Below are positions 43,691 to 54,094 of a stretch of DNA of 64,000 nt, piece after piece (positions within the stretch are counted from its first letter, which is position 1; the number at the start of each line of letters is the position of its first letter). Made by a program: the position numbers and the translations under genes. The DNA comes from Bacteroidales bacterium UBA5219 (GTDB lineage: Bacteria > Bacteroidota > Bacteroidia > Bacteroidales > ML635J-15): NCBI GenBank assembly GCA_002412425.1, contig DHVB01000049.1, forward strand, positions 87,133 through 151,132. The letters are read 5' to 3'. The notes below the pieces were generated by a model, which was given only the letters and a program-made list of their open reading frames with translations, was not told the origin of the DNA and ran no database searches.

Positions 43691-45312
43691 TTTTTTATCA
43701 GTATTTTTTTTGATTGAACTATTTCATTATTGAAAATCAAATTTACAATTGCAAAATCATAATTCCAGTTTGAACTTGAAATATTTATTTTATTTTCGCC
43801 TTTATTTAAATCTATAGAGTTTATTGCTTGCCCTGTTGGTAATATGATTTGTATAGAAGCACTGTCATAGTTTTCGGGGACAAAACATTCAATATTTATT
43901 TTTTCACTTGCTGGATTAGGAAAAATATTTAAGGTATTTTGTTTTAATTCTTCCGATACATTTGTGATTAGTAGGATTTTAATTTCTTTTTCTATAGTTT
44001 TTATACATTGTCCATCTGTAACAGTAAGTTGCACATTATATGTTCCGGGATAATTAAAAGTATGAGTAGGACATCTTTCATTGCTAGTTGAAACACCATC
44101 ACCAAAATCCCATTGCCAAGAATCTGCATAAGCATTATTGTTGTAGAAGTTTACTATTGCTTGTCCATTAACTAAATAAAACTCATTTTCAGACACTCCT
44201 GTTTGTTGCCAAGCATGTAAAACAGGTCGCAAGTACTTACAATCGTTTGCTGGTGGCATATACCATTTTGCCATACCTTTGCTATGTATTGAGTCTCCAT
44301 TTAAAACATTTACATATGTATAATTTCCAACTACTATTAGTGTGTCCTGAAAAACTTTTAATCCATACACAGTTCCTGATGTCCCTCCACCAACCGAGTG
44401 TATTTTTTCGCCATCCCATCGTCCAATAAAATTAATCCATGTTGTATCTATTACTGTAACATTCATAAATCCGCCAAAATATAAATCACCTCTATACATT
44501 TCCATAACTCCATGCCAAACATCTCCCATAACACCCATTTCTAATGGATACCATTTGAAACCATCATATTTTGCAATGCAGTGAGATTCAATAGTATCTC
44601 CTACATAAAAAAATGAACCTCCTGTGTATAAAAAATTATTTACACTATCCACAAGCATTGCATTTACCCAGCCTTGTGGTGTGCCAGGGTATTGTAGCCA
44701 AGTATCATACCCAACCCTTTTCCATAATCCATAATTTGTTCCAACAAGCAATTCGTCATTGTACTCAATAATGCTGGCAGCATAATTTGCTTCTATATTT
44801 TCCAAATATTCCCAAGTATTCCCATCAGTTACTAATACTTTGGCTCCAAATTCACAGCTTCCTAGTGCAAATAAACTATCATTTATTACTTTTAAGCTAA
44901 AAATAAATCCACCTATTGGCGGATTAGGTGGTAGCCATTGGTTTCCATCCCAAACTGAGAAATTGGCAGTACTTGTGTTGCCATTTGGATTCCAACCAGC
45001 ATTTCTACTGCCTGCATATAGTTTGTTTTTATATGTTGTTAAACAAGAAGGATATCCTGAATTAGAGTAAGTTTGTTGGAAGCCTGACCATTGATAATTG
45101 TTAAATTTTGCTACACCTTTAATTGGTTTGTTGCCAATATTTTGAAATGCGCCTCCTATTATAAAAGAATCTTCATCAATGTGAATGCTCTCAATTACTA
45201 AACTACCATTCCAAATTGTATCACCAAAATAAGTGTGCCATGATTGAGAATATGATATTTTTATGAAAGATAAAAAGAATATTATAAGTGTTAAATGTTT
45301 TGATTTTACCAT
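43687..45312 (-). CDS. Secreted propeller/PKD protein with T9SS sorting domain
   Basis: A 541-residue product with a signal peptide (HLTLIIFFLSFIKISYSQ). Residues 25-370 contain repeated units of the form KFNNYQWSGF, VWDGNQWLPP, KYDGFKWYPL and RWDGEKIHSV separated by IGGAFQNIG/YTGGSFFYVG strands, a beta-propeller layout. A PKD domain follows (SWQWDFGDGVSTSN, then HTFNYPGTYNVQLTVTDG), and a T9SS sorting domain (IFPNPASEKINI) ends the protein. It overlaps the downstream fibronectin-like gene by four bases and is preceded by an own -7 box. The ligand is unknown. Confidence 0.85.
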   Translation of the reverse strand: MVKSKHLTLIIFFLSFIKISYSQSWHTYFGDTIWNGSLVIESIHIDEDSFIIGGAFQNIGNKPIKGVAKFNNYQWSGFQQTYSNSGYPSCLTTYKNKLYAGSRNAGWNPNGNTSTANFSVWDGNQWLPPNPPIGGFIFSLKVINDSLFALGSCEFGAKVLVTDGNTWEYLENIEANYAASIIEYNDELLVGTNYGLWKRVGYDTWLQYPGTPQGWVNAMLVDSVNNFLYTGGSFFYVGDTIESHCIAKYDGFKWYPLEMGVMGDVWHGVMEMYRGDLYFGGFMNVTVIDTTWINFIGRWDGEKIHSVGGGTSGTVYGLKVFQDTLIVVGNYTYVNVLNGDSIHSKGMAKWYMPPANDCKYLRPVLHAWQQTGVSENEFYLVNGQAIVNFYNNNAYADSWQWDFGDGVSTSNERCPTHTFNYPGTYNVQLTVTDGQCIKTIEKEIKILLITNVSEELKQNTLNIFPNPASEKINIECFVPENYDSASIQIILPTGQAINSIDLNKGENKINISSSNWNYDFAIVNLIFNNEIVQSKKILIKK

Positions 45313-45339
45313 AAAATTTTTAATTTAATTGTCTTGTTT

Positions 45340-45347
45340 CAAAATTA
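45340..45347 (-). promoter_or_regulatory. Bacteroidota -7 promoter box within the T9SS cargo run
   Basis: The plus strand reads CAAAATTA (TAATTTTG on the minus strand), 28-35 bases upstream of the ATG at 45312. It suggests an internal promoter for the last two genes of the run. Confidence 0.4.
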
Positions 45348-45362
45348 ATTAATTTATTGAAC

Positions 45363-46823
45363 TTATTTATAAATAATAAACTTTTTGCTTATTGTTCCAT
45401 GTTCTTTTGTTATTAAAGTGTAAGTATAAATACCTGGGTGTAAATTTTTTGTGTCAATATTTAATTGATTGTCGCCTTGGTATAGATTATATATAGCTAT
45501 AACTTTACCCATAGCATCATAAATTTCCATAATTCCATCAGTATCTTCAGGTAAATAATATGGGATTATGGTGTAATCGCTTGCAGGATTAGGATAAATA
45601 TCAATTTTACTATTTTCGCAAACTGTGTTTACAAAACTTTCACCACACTCACAATCCTCTACTACACAACCACAACTATCAGTTTTTACAAGCCACATAA
45701 CTTGTGGGTCGAAAGCAACTCCTGCCATTATAAAACCATTGTCGGGGGTTTGTTTGATGGAAAACAAAGACCTTTGACCTATTGATTCTCCTGGTTCGTA
45801 ATAATGTTTTGATATGCTATCTCCACTTGGCGAGAGGCGAAAGAGACCAACAATGTTATCATCTTTAACTGTTGTAAATATTTCACCATTGTTTGCAACG
45901 GCAATTGTACCTATGCTGGTGTATTCTGCTCTAATACCATACAATTTATTCCAAACCTCTTCAAACTCTGAATTTAACTTAATAATACCGTATTTACGAT
46001 TATAAAAACTGGCAGATATTGGATCGGTTACATAAGCACTCAATGCAAATACATACTCATTATTTTCAGTTCTTATTATTGTATTGATACTGCCATCAGG
46101 ATACAAAGGATTCCCGTAATGTTTTGTCCATTGCTTATTTCCTTCACTGTCAGTTTTAATTAAATAACCATCACCATTTCCTATACCATTGGTTAAGCCA
46201 CCAATTAAATATCCACCGTCATCAGTGGCAATAATGCAAAGACCTATATCCCTATCACTTGTTCCGTATTTTTTATACCACTCCATATTACCATTACTAT
46301 CTGTTTTTACTAATAACACATCTCCATCTGGGTCGCTTTCATCAGTGCTGCCAACTAATGCATAACCCCCATCAGCTGTTTGGATATGATTATAAAAAGC
46401 TGTAAAATCAGGATTGTCAAAATAGAGTTTTGTCCATAATGTATCAAAGTTTTGATCAAATTTGGTTAACATACAAGCTCTGTGTTCATTAAAAGTGTTC
46501 GTACGATGACCAGACAAAGAATAACCTCCATCATTATTGATTATAAAAGAATTATTACCTCCATGATAGTAGTCAAATAAATCGTCTCCATATGATTTTT
46601 CCCATAATTTATTACCCAAATTATCAAATCCGACAATTAGTATCTCAACTTTCCACACACTATTGTAGTCGCCACCTACAACAATATAACCATCTTCAGT
46701 AATTAAAACATTTCTCATTACAGGGGTGTTCCTTGTAAATGTTTTGTTAAAAATAACTGTTTGAGCATTGACTGTAGTACTAATAGTTATTATTAACATT
46801 AATATATAATGTAGAATTTTCAT
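45363..46823 (-). CDS. Secreted beta-propeller-like protein with T9SS sorting domain
   Basis: A 486-residue product with a signal peptide (MKILHYILMLIITISTTVNAQ). It is built of repeats containing DGGYxxxG and WxKxYG phrases (NDGGYSLSGH, ADGGYALVGS, DDGGYLIGGL, WYKKYGTSDRD, WTKHYGNP), the pattern of repeated-strand propellers common among T9SS cargo. A cysteine cluster (CGCVVEDCECG) lies before the sorting domain (IYPNPASDYTIIPY, HPGIYTYTLI). It lies 16 bases after the subtilase gene and is likely co-transcribed with it. Function unknown. Confidence 0.82.
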   Translation of the reverse strand: MKILHYILMLIITISTTVNAQTVIFNKTFTRNTPVMRNVLITEDGYIVVGGDYNSVWKVEILIVGFDNLGNKLWEKSYGDDLFDYYHGGNNSFIINNDGGYSLSGHRTNTFNEHRACMLTKFDQNFDTLWTKLYFDNPDFTAFYNHIQTADGGYALVGSTDESDPDGDVLLVKTDSNGNMEWYKKYGTSDRDIGLCIIATDDGGYLIGGLTNGIGNGDGYLIKTDSEGNKQWTKHYGNPLYPDGSINTIIRTENNEYVFALSAYVTDPISASFYNRKYGIIKLNSEFEEVWNKLYGIRAEYTSIGTIAVANNGEIFTTVKDDNIVGLFRLSPSGDSISKHYYEPGESIGQRSLFSIKQTPDNGFIMAGVAFDPQVMWLVKTDSCGCVVEDCECGESFVNTVCENSKIDIYPNPASDYTIIPYYLPEDTDGIMEIYDAMGKVIAIYNLYQGDNQLNIDTKNLHPGIYTYTLITKEHGTISKKFIIYK

Positions 46824-46839
46824 TTTAAACAGTTACTTA

Positions 46840-49800
46840 TTATTTCATTACACTAATTTTCTTTGAAAATTCTCCAAGTTTTATAATATAATTACCCTCA
46901 CTTAAGTTTGAAACATCTATTTGTTCAATACCAAAACCACTTCGTATTGGTTGAGTTAAAATTAATTTACCTTCAATATTAAATACTTCAATTTTAGTTA
47001 CAGGTTTATCTTTTAATATTAAATATTCAATCCATATTTCTTTGCTTGCAGGATTAGGATAAATTTCAACTAAATCGTTAATATCGAAATCTTCATGGTC
47101 AATTTTTTTAGGACTGTCAACTTTTAAAAACCTTTCTTCCATTGGATAAATAAACTCTGGATCAAACTCATCTAAGCCTGCAATTGTAAGCATTGTTTGT
47201 GCTTGAGCACAACACCTGTGATTTTTGTCATATGCTAAACGATTTACCAAATCTAACCTGCTCTCTACTACACTACGATAATCCTCTTTAGTTTTGCAAG
47301 TATCAGTAATGATGATTAACTCTTGCAAGTTGGCAAAGTCGTTAAGCTCATTTTGTAACAATAAATTTTCTGAACTTGCCAAGTAAACAAGTTCGTTAAT
47401 TTGAGTTTGAGCATCGTTATATTGTTTATCGTCAATCAAAATTGGAATTAAAATACATTTAGCCTGATAATTATTTTCCGCACTAAGATATGAGATTAAT
47501 GAGTCTTTTGCATATACTGAGCTATCGCTTTGTAGTCCATAACGTACATAATCATTAACTAATAAATCTTTCTGGAAAATAAGCTCATCAATTTCTTTTT
47601 GTTTGATAATTACAGGATTTGTACCTGTTTGATGAGAATAAATAGTGTTTTTATGCGGTGTGGGTAAATTCATGTTTTCTAATTCAGCCAAAGCATTTTC
47701 GGGTAGTGGTGAATTGGCAAGCAAGACATTAGTTTTAGCAACAGTATGTCCATTAACACTTGTTTGCATAAATGTTACAAGAACAGTATCTGAAAGATAT
47801 GGTGACATGTTTAATAATTCGGCACAAGTTTTATTGAAATTATTAGGTCTAAGATTTTGTACTTTGTGCAAAACAGCAGGAGTATTGCCACCATCTACTA
47901 AATTGTTAAAGTTTTGTTTAAGACTAAGTATTTGATCTGCTTTTATTGCAATTACCATATCAGGATTGATTAAATGAATACCTGGTAGCTTTGATTTACA
48001 TGTATTATTATTGTATTCAGTAAGTAATGGATGGACAGAAATATTGGGTGAAGTAAAGCCACTAATATCTGTATTATCCCCAGGTTGGTTACAATAATAA
48101 ATATAGCTCAATGGCGATGAAGATGCTTTAAATGCTTTGTCTTCGCTAAGCATAGTTTTTGAGAAAAGGTTTGTAGCTGAAATTGAGTTTTCAGGTTGAT
48201 CTGAGTTAAAATACCCTTGTTCCTTTTTTATTTTTCCTTTAGCAACATAAATATTTGCACCAAAATTAAATTTTGAATTATTAAACTTATTGCAATGTAT
48301 AAACAATCCTGTTGAGCCATTTTGGTTGGCATTTGTATAGTAAGCATCAAGAGAAAAATAATTGTTAAAAAATGAGTTTCTGTAAATTTCATTAGCATTA
48401 GTTCCGGAATTATTTACAATAAGACCAATAGTCCAGTCATAAAATTTATTGTTTTCGACATGATATGCATTACAATCTTGTAAATACAATCCAGCTTTTT
48501 CCATAAACTCGTAAGAGTCAAATGTATTTGAAGTTATGGTAAGAGCGTTAAAGTTTTTAAGGTAAGCACCTATACGGTCATAATTTAGAAACTCGCAATT
48601 TCTAATTTTAATTGATTGTGCAGTTGTATTTTCTGCTTGAATTCCGTAATATAAACCATCAAAGATAGATTTGTCTTGTTGTGTAAATGATGCATGTGGA
48701 TTGCCAAAGAGATGGCGATTTTCGATTACATTAAAACTAGAGTTAGTTGCCCTTATCCCAATTCCTCGGTTATTGCCAGTTAAAATTTCTGGATTAGTGC
48801 TGTTAATGAATTTATTACCTTTTAGGGTTATTTTATCAACAGAAAAGAGTCTTATATGATTAGTTGGAGGAGTGATGAAATTATTGTTAGTTTCAAAAAT
48901 ATTCCTATTTATAATTGCTCTTGGTTTTAAATTTGGAAAAATACTCCATTCAAGAGATACTTCATCATAATTAACTAAATCTAACCCAATCGGACAATTA
49001 ATAAATTTACTGTCTGTAATATTGATTACTCCATTAAGGTTTGAAAAAATTGCGACATTGGCAAGTTCGATAATAGAATTGTTTTTTACAATCAGATGTC
49101 CAGGTCCAGGATCAGTTGATGTAGCACCGGTAATTATTCCTCTGTCACCCTCAACGACAATACCATACCATAATCGATCGGGACAGACACTGGTAATTTT
49201 TGTATTATCTAAAGTTAATTTACTGCCTTGTTTTACTGTTATTGCAACGTCTTCAGTGTTTTCGAGGTTATGAAACTCATGAGTAAAACAAAATAAATTA
49301 CAGTTAGTAAATGTCTTATCCTGATTAATAATAAGACTAGGATTGAATGTTGCTCCAATTATAAAACTTTGATCTTGGAAAGTATCTGATTGGTTAATAT
49401 TTATGTTTGTTAAGTTTGCAACAGTCTGGTTGATGATGACAGCTTCATTATGGACACCATTCGCATCAGAAATAATGGCTTGAAAATACCCAGATGGATA
49501 GACAGTTCCAGGTATTGTTATTAAATACTCACCCGAATTATCAAAATTATAATTTCCAAGATGAGAAGCTTGATTAGTTCCTAAGTGCCAGATAGCAACA
49601 TTGTATGGGGGTACACCAGAATGAATATTCATTAAAATATTGATTTGTGGTCCATTATTGCAATTTGAGGTAAAATAACTATAATTATCAATTACAGGTT
49701 TGTGTTCAGCTATTGTAAATGTATAAGAGTATTCACAGTCTCGATACGGATTTGGATCTGAAGGATCTGCTGAATGTACAACGACAGTATAGGTATCCGC

Positions 49801-52743
49801 TGGAAGCTCATTGTATATTCCTACTATATAAGGCAATTCTCCGCCAAGTGTTACATCAGTCCGAACTATTTCATCGTCGCTGTTAAAAACTACGATATAA
49901 AGTTTGTATGGTTTACTACCTTGTTCTCCAGAATAAGACAGTGTTATATCAACATGACCTGTCGCAGTTTCTTCAGGATAACTAATATTTGAAATAGAAA
50001 AATTTAGATTGTTTTCTATATCTATAAATGTTGAACCATAATATAAACAGCCGTTTTGATCAGTAACTGTAAGAAAATAATCTCCATGCATTAAAGTGTT
50101 GCAATTATTCAACGTATTTGACTGATTATAAGATTGGTAATTATTTGGGCCTTCCCATTTGTAGTAATAATTTCCTGCATTAACAGTTGTATGAAACTCA
50201 ATCATATCTCCAACACAATATGGTCCATTATTTTCAACTGTCAAACTGGATATTTGTGGCACATGTATTGTAAATTCTTCTGAAACAACATATTCTGATC
50301 CACCGATTTCTGTTGTTGCAATCACTATGTAATTGCCTGGGCTTAGATTTTCATAGACTTTAGGAAATTCTGTGTACCATATTCCATTAAAACTCGTTAA
50401 TGCATCTGACAAATTATTCTGGTTATATAAAGACACGTTACCATTGAATCCATAACATGATTCTGAGATATAAGCTCTTACTGTAGTTGAGCAGGGATCC
50501 TCTCCGTCATGTAATACAATAATATCATAAGAGTCAATTTCGTGATCTAAAACTGTAACGGTAAGTTGTCCTTGAATATTACAATTGTTGGATCCAGCAA
50601 CATAAGTTAACACATGTTCTCCTACTCCTGCGATTGTCGGATCGAAAATTTCTCCATTGATAATACCTGTTCCATACCATGTTCCACCTGAGGGTTCTGC
50701 ATATAAATGTTGCTGACCACTATCCAGACAAAAAATATAATCGAATATATTATTGAAATTAATCTGATCCTGAGTAGGTTGGATTAAATTTATTATTAAC
50801 TTATCATAACTGGTGCATCCTGTGTTTTCATCTGTCATATACAATCTCATACAGGCATTAGGATGAGTATAAGAATAATTAAATAAAACCGATGGTGTAT
50901 TCCACGTTTGAAGTATAGGGGCTAAAATAGCATGCGATTCTCTTAATTGCCATTTATATGAATAATTAGAACCATAAGGCTCAGCTGCAACAAAAACTAT
51001 ATCACCATAACACGTAGCAATATCATCACCTGCTTCAGCCATGAAACCTGTCCATGACAAATTTGCAGACGCAACTCCATCATAGCCTATACAACCATCC
51101 ATGTCTTGAATTGATACGTATGCTGTTTTTGAATAAATAAGTGGACTCGCAATAACTATGCTTTGTTGATTTGATGAACTTAAATTCCATTGGTAATTGA
51201 GCCCAGATGAAGCAAAAAGTGTTATGCTGTCTCTAGTACATGCAACTCCATCATTTTGCTCAAGCTCAGAGTTTTCAATCGTATAAAGTTTTGGGATTAA
51301 GTTAGCTGCACCAAGTTTATAAGTGGTTGATGCTGTACAGCCATCAGAAAAAGTAATGGTAACACTATAAGCACCTGTTTCATTTACAGTAATTGATTGT
51401 GTGGTCTCTCCAGTTGACCAAGCATATAAAACACCTTCATTTGCAGAGAGTGTGACTGAACTCTCAGGACAGAGTACTTTATTGTCTGGCATAATTACTG
51501 CAATTGGTTGCCCGTTTGAACAATCACCACCTAAACATTTTAATGCTGCTTCTGCATCAACTCTTCCAGATCCTAAAGTCCCCTCTACATTGTATGCATG
51601 AGAACTATTATAGATGTCTGTATTGGCTGTGTGAATAAGACAATTGTATATTTCTGAATAGCTTGCACTTGGCTTATATGAAATCATATGTCCAATTATA
51701 CCAGAAATCATCGGTGCAGCCATTGATGTCCCACTAAAACGCATATATTTATCATATTGGTAATCATTGCCATTTTCATTTTTTAGCGCGATGGTGCTTA
51801 GAATTTGGTGTCCATAAGCAGAAATATCTACCCAGTTGCCAAAACTTGACGAAGTCGCTTTATCGTTTTCAGAATTAATTGATGCCACTGCGATAATTAG
51901 TGAAGGATCATATTCTTCCTCTTCTTCAAAATATCCAGAGCCATAAGCAGCGGGATATTTTGGTGAGCTTGTATTGGAATTACCTGCAGATGCAACAAAA
52001 ACCACATCTTTATATTCTTCTTCATCTCTAAAACCTTTAAATACCATATAATGAGTTAAACATGGTACACTACTACCCCAACTCATATTAATAACTTTTG
52101 CACCATTTCTCACCGCCCAATCGATACCAGAAAAAAGAGTTGTTCCATTAGTAGAACACTTTACGCCCATTATGTAATTATTCCAGCCAATAGAGGCAAC
52201 GCCAAGGTTATTGTTCGTCTCTGCACCAGCAATTCCAGCCACATGAGCACCATGTGAAAATATATTGGCTGCATTCGTCTCTAAATCTTCTATAGCTGGA
52301 TTAGGATTATTATCATAACACACTCCATCAATTATACTATTTGCATTACAATGTAATTCATTAGCATTGTTTATTAGATCATTATGATATATAAAAACTC
52401 CATATAACTCAACAATACCAACTACAGTTCGCGGTCTTGTTTCGTAATTTGGGTAATAAAACTCACATGCTTGTGCAGAATTAATTAATTCAAAATAATA
52501 TAATTCATCAAATTCTGGGTCATTTGGATTTTGACAGAAGTCAGTGTAGTTGTACATTATGGGTATTTGTTCCACATATTCGATAAATTCAATTCTTTTC
52601 AACCTTGAAATAACACTATCTTTTTCAATATTAATTGACTGATTAAAAGTTATTTCATATAATCTATTCATATAATCTGTATTCATTTGTTTAAAAGGCA
52701 TATTTACTTTAACAATATCAAAATCATGTAAAAAATCTGTCAT
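46840..52743 (-). CDS. Subtilisin-like (S8) peptidase with beta-helix region and T9SS sorting domain, lacking its N-terminus
   Basis: 1967 codons from the first ATG, without a signal peptide. Residues 1-65 look like the C-terminal part of a subtilase propeptide. The S8 domain (about 105-400) has His164 (SHGAHVAG), oxyanion Asn255 (ASAGNSN) and Ser340 (FSGTSMAAP). At the catalytic Asp position, where DTG or DSG is normal, the sequence reads GIVELYGV with Glu112. Ig/PKD-like beta domains follow (about 405-1110), then a right-handed parallel beta-helix (about 1120-1500) and a T9SS sorting domain (IYPNPASKEIWIEY). The preceding ORF, which has a signal peptide, is in the same frame; only TAA and three codons separate them, so this is probably the downstream part of one interrupted gene. 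Confidence 0.8.
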   Translation of the reverse strand: MTDFLHDFDIVKVNMPFKQMNTDYMNRLYEITFNQSINIEKDSVISRLKRIEFIEYVEQIPIMYNYTDFCQNPNDPEFDELYYFELINSAQACEFYYPNYETRPRTVVGIVELYGVFIYHNDLINNANELHCNANSIIDGVCYDNNPNPAIEDLETNAANIFSHGAHVAGIAGAETNNNLGVASIGWNNYIMGVKCSTNGTTLFSGIDWAVRNGAKVINMSWGSSVPCLTHYMVFKGFRDEEEYKDVVFVASAGNSNTSSPKYPAAYGSGYFEEEEEYDPSLIIAVASINSENDKATSSSFGNWVDISAYGHQILSTIALKNENGNDYQYDKYMRFSGTSMAAPMISGIIGHMISYKPSASYSEIYNCLIHTANTDIYNSSHAYNVEGTLGSGRVDAEAALKCLGGDCSNGQPIAVIMPDNKVLCPESSVTLSANEGVLYAWSTGETTQSITVNETGAYSVTITFSDGCTASTTYKLGAANLIPKLYTIENSELEQNDGVACTRDSITLFASSGLNYQWNLSSSNQQSIVIASPLIYSKTAYVSIQDMDGCIGYDGVASANLSWTGFMAEAGDDIATCYGDIVFVAAEPYGSNYSYKWQLRESHAILAPILQTWNTPSVLFNYSYTHPNACMRLYMTDENTGCTSYDKLIINLIQPTQDQINFNNIFDYIFCLDSGQQHLYAEPSGGTWYGTGIINGEIFDPTIAGVGEHVLTYVAGSNNCNIQGQLTVTVLDHEIDSYDIIVLHDGEDPCSTTVRAYISESCYGFNGNVSLYNQNNLSDALTSFNGIWYTEFPKVYENLSPGNYIVIATTEIGGSEYVVSEEFTIHVPQISSLTVENNGPYCVGDMIEFHTTVNAGNYYYKWEGPNNYQSYNQSNTLNNCNTLMHGDYFLTVTDQNGCLYYGSTFIDIENNLNFSISNISYPEETATGHVDITLSYSGEQGSKPYKLYIVVFNSDDEIVRTDVTLGGELPYIVGIYNELPADTYTVVVHSADPSDPNPYRDCEYSYTFTIAEHKPVIDNYSYFTSNCNNGPQINILMNIHSGVPPYNVAIWHLGTNQASHLGNYNFDNSGEYLITIPGTVYPSGYFQAIISDANGVHNEAVIINQTVANLTNININQSDTFQDQSFIIGATFNPSLIINQDKTFTNCNLFCFTHEFHNLENTEDVAITVKQGSKLTLDNTKITSVCPDRLWYGIVVEGDRGIITGATSTDPGPGHLIVKNNSIIELANVAIFSNLNGVINITDSKFINCPIGLDLVNYDEVSLEWSIFPNLKPRAIINRNIFETNNNFITPPTNHIRLFSVDKITLKGNKFINSTNPEILTGNNRGIGIRATNSSFNVIENRHLFGNPHASFTQQDKSIFDGLYYGIQAENTTAQSIKIRNCEFLNYDRIGAYLKNFNALTITSNTFDSYEFMEKAGLYLQDCNAYHVENNKFYDWTIGLIVNNSGTNANEIYRNSFFNNYFSLDAYYTNANQNGSTGLFIHCNKFNNSKFNFGANIYVAKGKIKKEQGYFNSDQPENSISATNLFSKTMLSEDKAFKASSSPLSYIYYCNQPGDNTDISGFTSPNISVHPLLTEYNNNTCKSKLPGIHLINPDMVIAIKADQILSLKQNFNNLVDGGNTPAVLHKVQNLRPNNFNKTCAELLNMSPYLSDTVLVTFMQTSVNGHTVAKTNVLLANSPLPENALAELENMNLPTPHKNTIYSHQTGTNPVIIKQKEIDELIFQKDLLVNDYVRYGLQSDSSVYAKDSLISYLSAENNYQAKCILIPILIDDKQYNDAQTQINELVYLASSENLLLQNELNDFANLQELIIITDTCKTKEDYRSVVESRLDLVNRLAYDKNHRCCAQAQTMLTIAGLDEFDPEFIYPMEERFLKVDSPKKIDHEDFDINDLVEIYPNPASKEIWIEYLILKDKPVTKIEVFNIEGKLILTQPIRSGFGIEQIDVSNLSEGNYIIKLGEFSKKISVMK

Positions 52744-52752
52744 ATTATCTAT

Positions 52753-54084
52753 TTATATCGTTGAGTCTTTTACAAGCACATAAACGCTGTGTTTCTCATA
52801 ATCTGAATTTTCATGAATTGTCAATAGATTACTAGTAGTACATCCATGAATATCTGTGTAAATAATATTTGTAAATCCTGAAGAGTAGCATTGAACTTCA
52901 CCATTTTCATTAATTTGTGCAACTTCTTGATTTGAAGTTGTCCATGAACTTATTGAAGATGGTCTGCCACTACATTCATATTTTAAATAATCTCCAGGAT
53001 AAGCTTCAAATGGACCACTAATTTTTAAATTTATACTATCGCAATCAATTATTGGGATCGGTATAACCAATGATAATTCGGAAGAATTATTTTTAAAATT
53101 GTACTGTAAGGAAGTGATAAATCCCAATGAAGAATAACACTCAACTTCCCAATCCCCATTCTCATCAGCAATCACACTCGCCAAATACTCATTTGCATTT
53201 TCAGCCCCAGTACTTCCAAAAACTTCTATTGTACTGTTTGGTAAAGCTGTTCCTGAAAGAATTCCGTTGGTGTATTCGCTAATTTCTGGTGGCTGAATAT
53301 TATCGTTTGAAGAATCTAAGTATATTGCTTTTTCGCAGTCAAAGATTATATTCCCAGAAATTTTTATTTGTTGCGAATTACTGGGAAAAACAACATAGTT
53401 TCTACAATTATTAATAGTGTTTGCCATGCTTACATCAGTTCCGCCAATAGTGCAATTAAAAGATTTTGATAAATAAATTCCGTATGATTTTGTTAGTGGG
53501 TTAACGGCAACTTCAATATTATTACCATATACTTCAACATTTTGACAACCATTAATAAATATTCCTGTGTATGATGTTTTTGATGAGATAGTCGAATAAT
53601 TAGAAATAATATTTTCTGTAATTAAAGAGTTTGAACACTCATGCAATAAAATTCCATTTTGGGCAAAAGATGTCAGCTTTAAACCTTTAATTGTTATGTT
53701 AGTACTGTAAACATCGAAAATAGATTTGTGTTTATGCTGAGCATTGATAACAATTTGTGGATTAGCATAGCTATAGCCATTTTGAGTACTTCCATCAATT
53801 ATAGTAGTATTATTAATTTGTGGTAAATAATAATTCAATATAATTTCGTGAGGTCCAGCTCCAGGAATATTAAACTCAATTTTACTCTCACCAGTATTAT
53901 TATTTACTTTGTTAATAGCCCATTGTAAAGTTCCATACATTTCAGGGTCACAAAGGCTATCAATATTATCAAATTTGTATGTGAAAGGGTCTGGGTCTGT
54001 TGTTTTAGTTACAACATAAACATTTTGGCAATAAACTGTTGCAGTAATCACCATTAATATAATATGTAAAAATATTTTTTTCAT
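52753..54084 (-). CDS. Secreted right-handed beta-helix protein, probably the N-terminal part of an interrupted gene
   Basis: A 443-residue ORF with a signal peptide (FLHIILMVITATVYCQ). Residues 45-270 form a parallel beta-helix: GTLQWAINKVN, FNIPGAGPHEI, the DGSTQNGY phrase, and rungs such as GIFINGCQNVEVYGNNI. A CarboxypepD-type/Ig-like stretch follows (LPNSTIEVFGSTG) and then an Ig-like domain with ISSWTTSNQEVAQI. The end, HSVYVLVKDSTI, resembles the first strand of a subtilase propeptide (I9 type) whose continuation is encoded after the stop in the same frame (MTDFLHDFDIVKVN). It lacks a sorting domain. The stop is therefore probably a nonsense change inside a gene of about 2414 codons; termination-reinitiation is an alternative. 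Confidence 0.75.
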   Translation of the reverse strand: MKKIFLHIILMVITATVYCQNVYVVTKTTDPDPFTYKFDNIDSLCDPEMYGTLQWAINKVNNNTGESKIEFNIPGAGPHEIILNYYLPQINNTTIIDGSTQNGYSYANPQIVINAQHKHKSIFDVYSTNITIKGLKLTSFAQNGILLHECSNSLITENIISNYSTISSKTSYTGIFINGCQNVEVYGNNIEVAVNPLTKSYGIYLSKSFNCTIGGTDVSMANTINNCRNYVVFPSNSQQIKISGNIIFDCEKAIYLDSSNDNIQPPEISEYTNGILSGTALPNSTIEVFGSTGAENANEYLASVIADENGDWEVECYSSLGFITSLQYNFKNNSSELSLVIPIPIIDCDSINLKISGPFEAYPGDYLKYECSGRPSSISSWTTSNQEVAQINENGEVQCYSSGFTNIIYTDIHGCTTSNLLTIHENSDYEKHSVYVLVKDSTI

Positions 54085-54094
54085 GACTTTAAAA

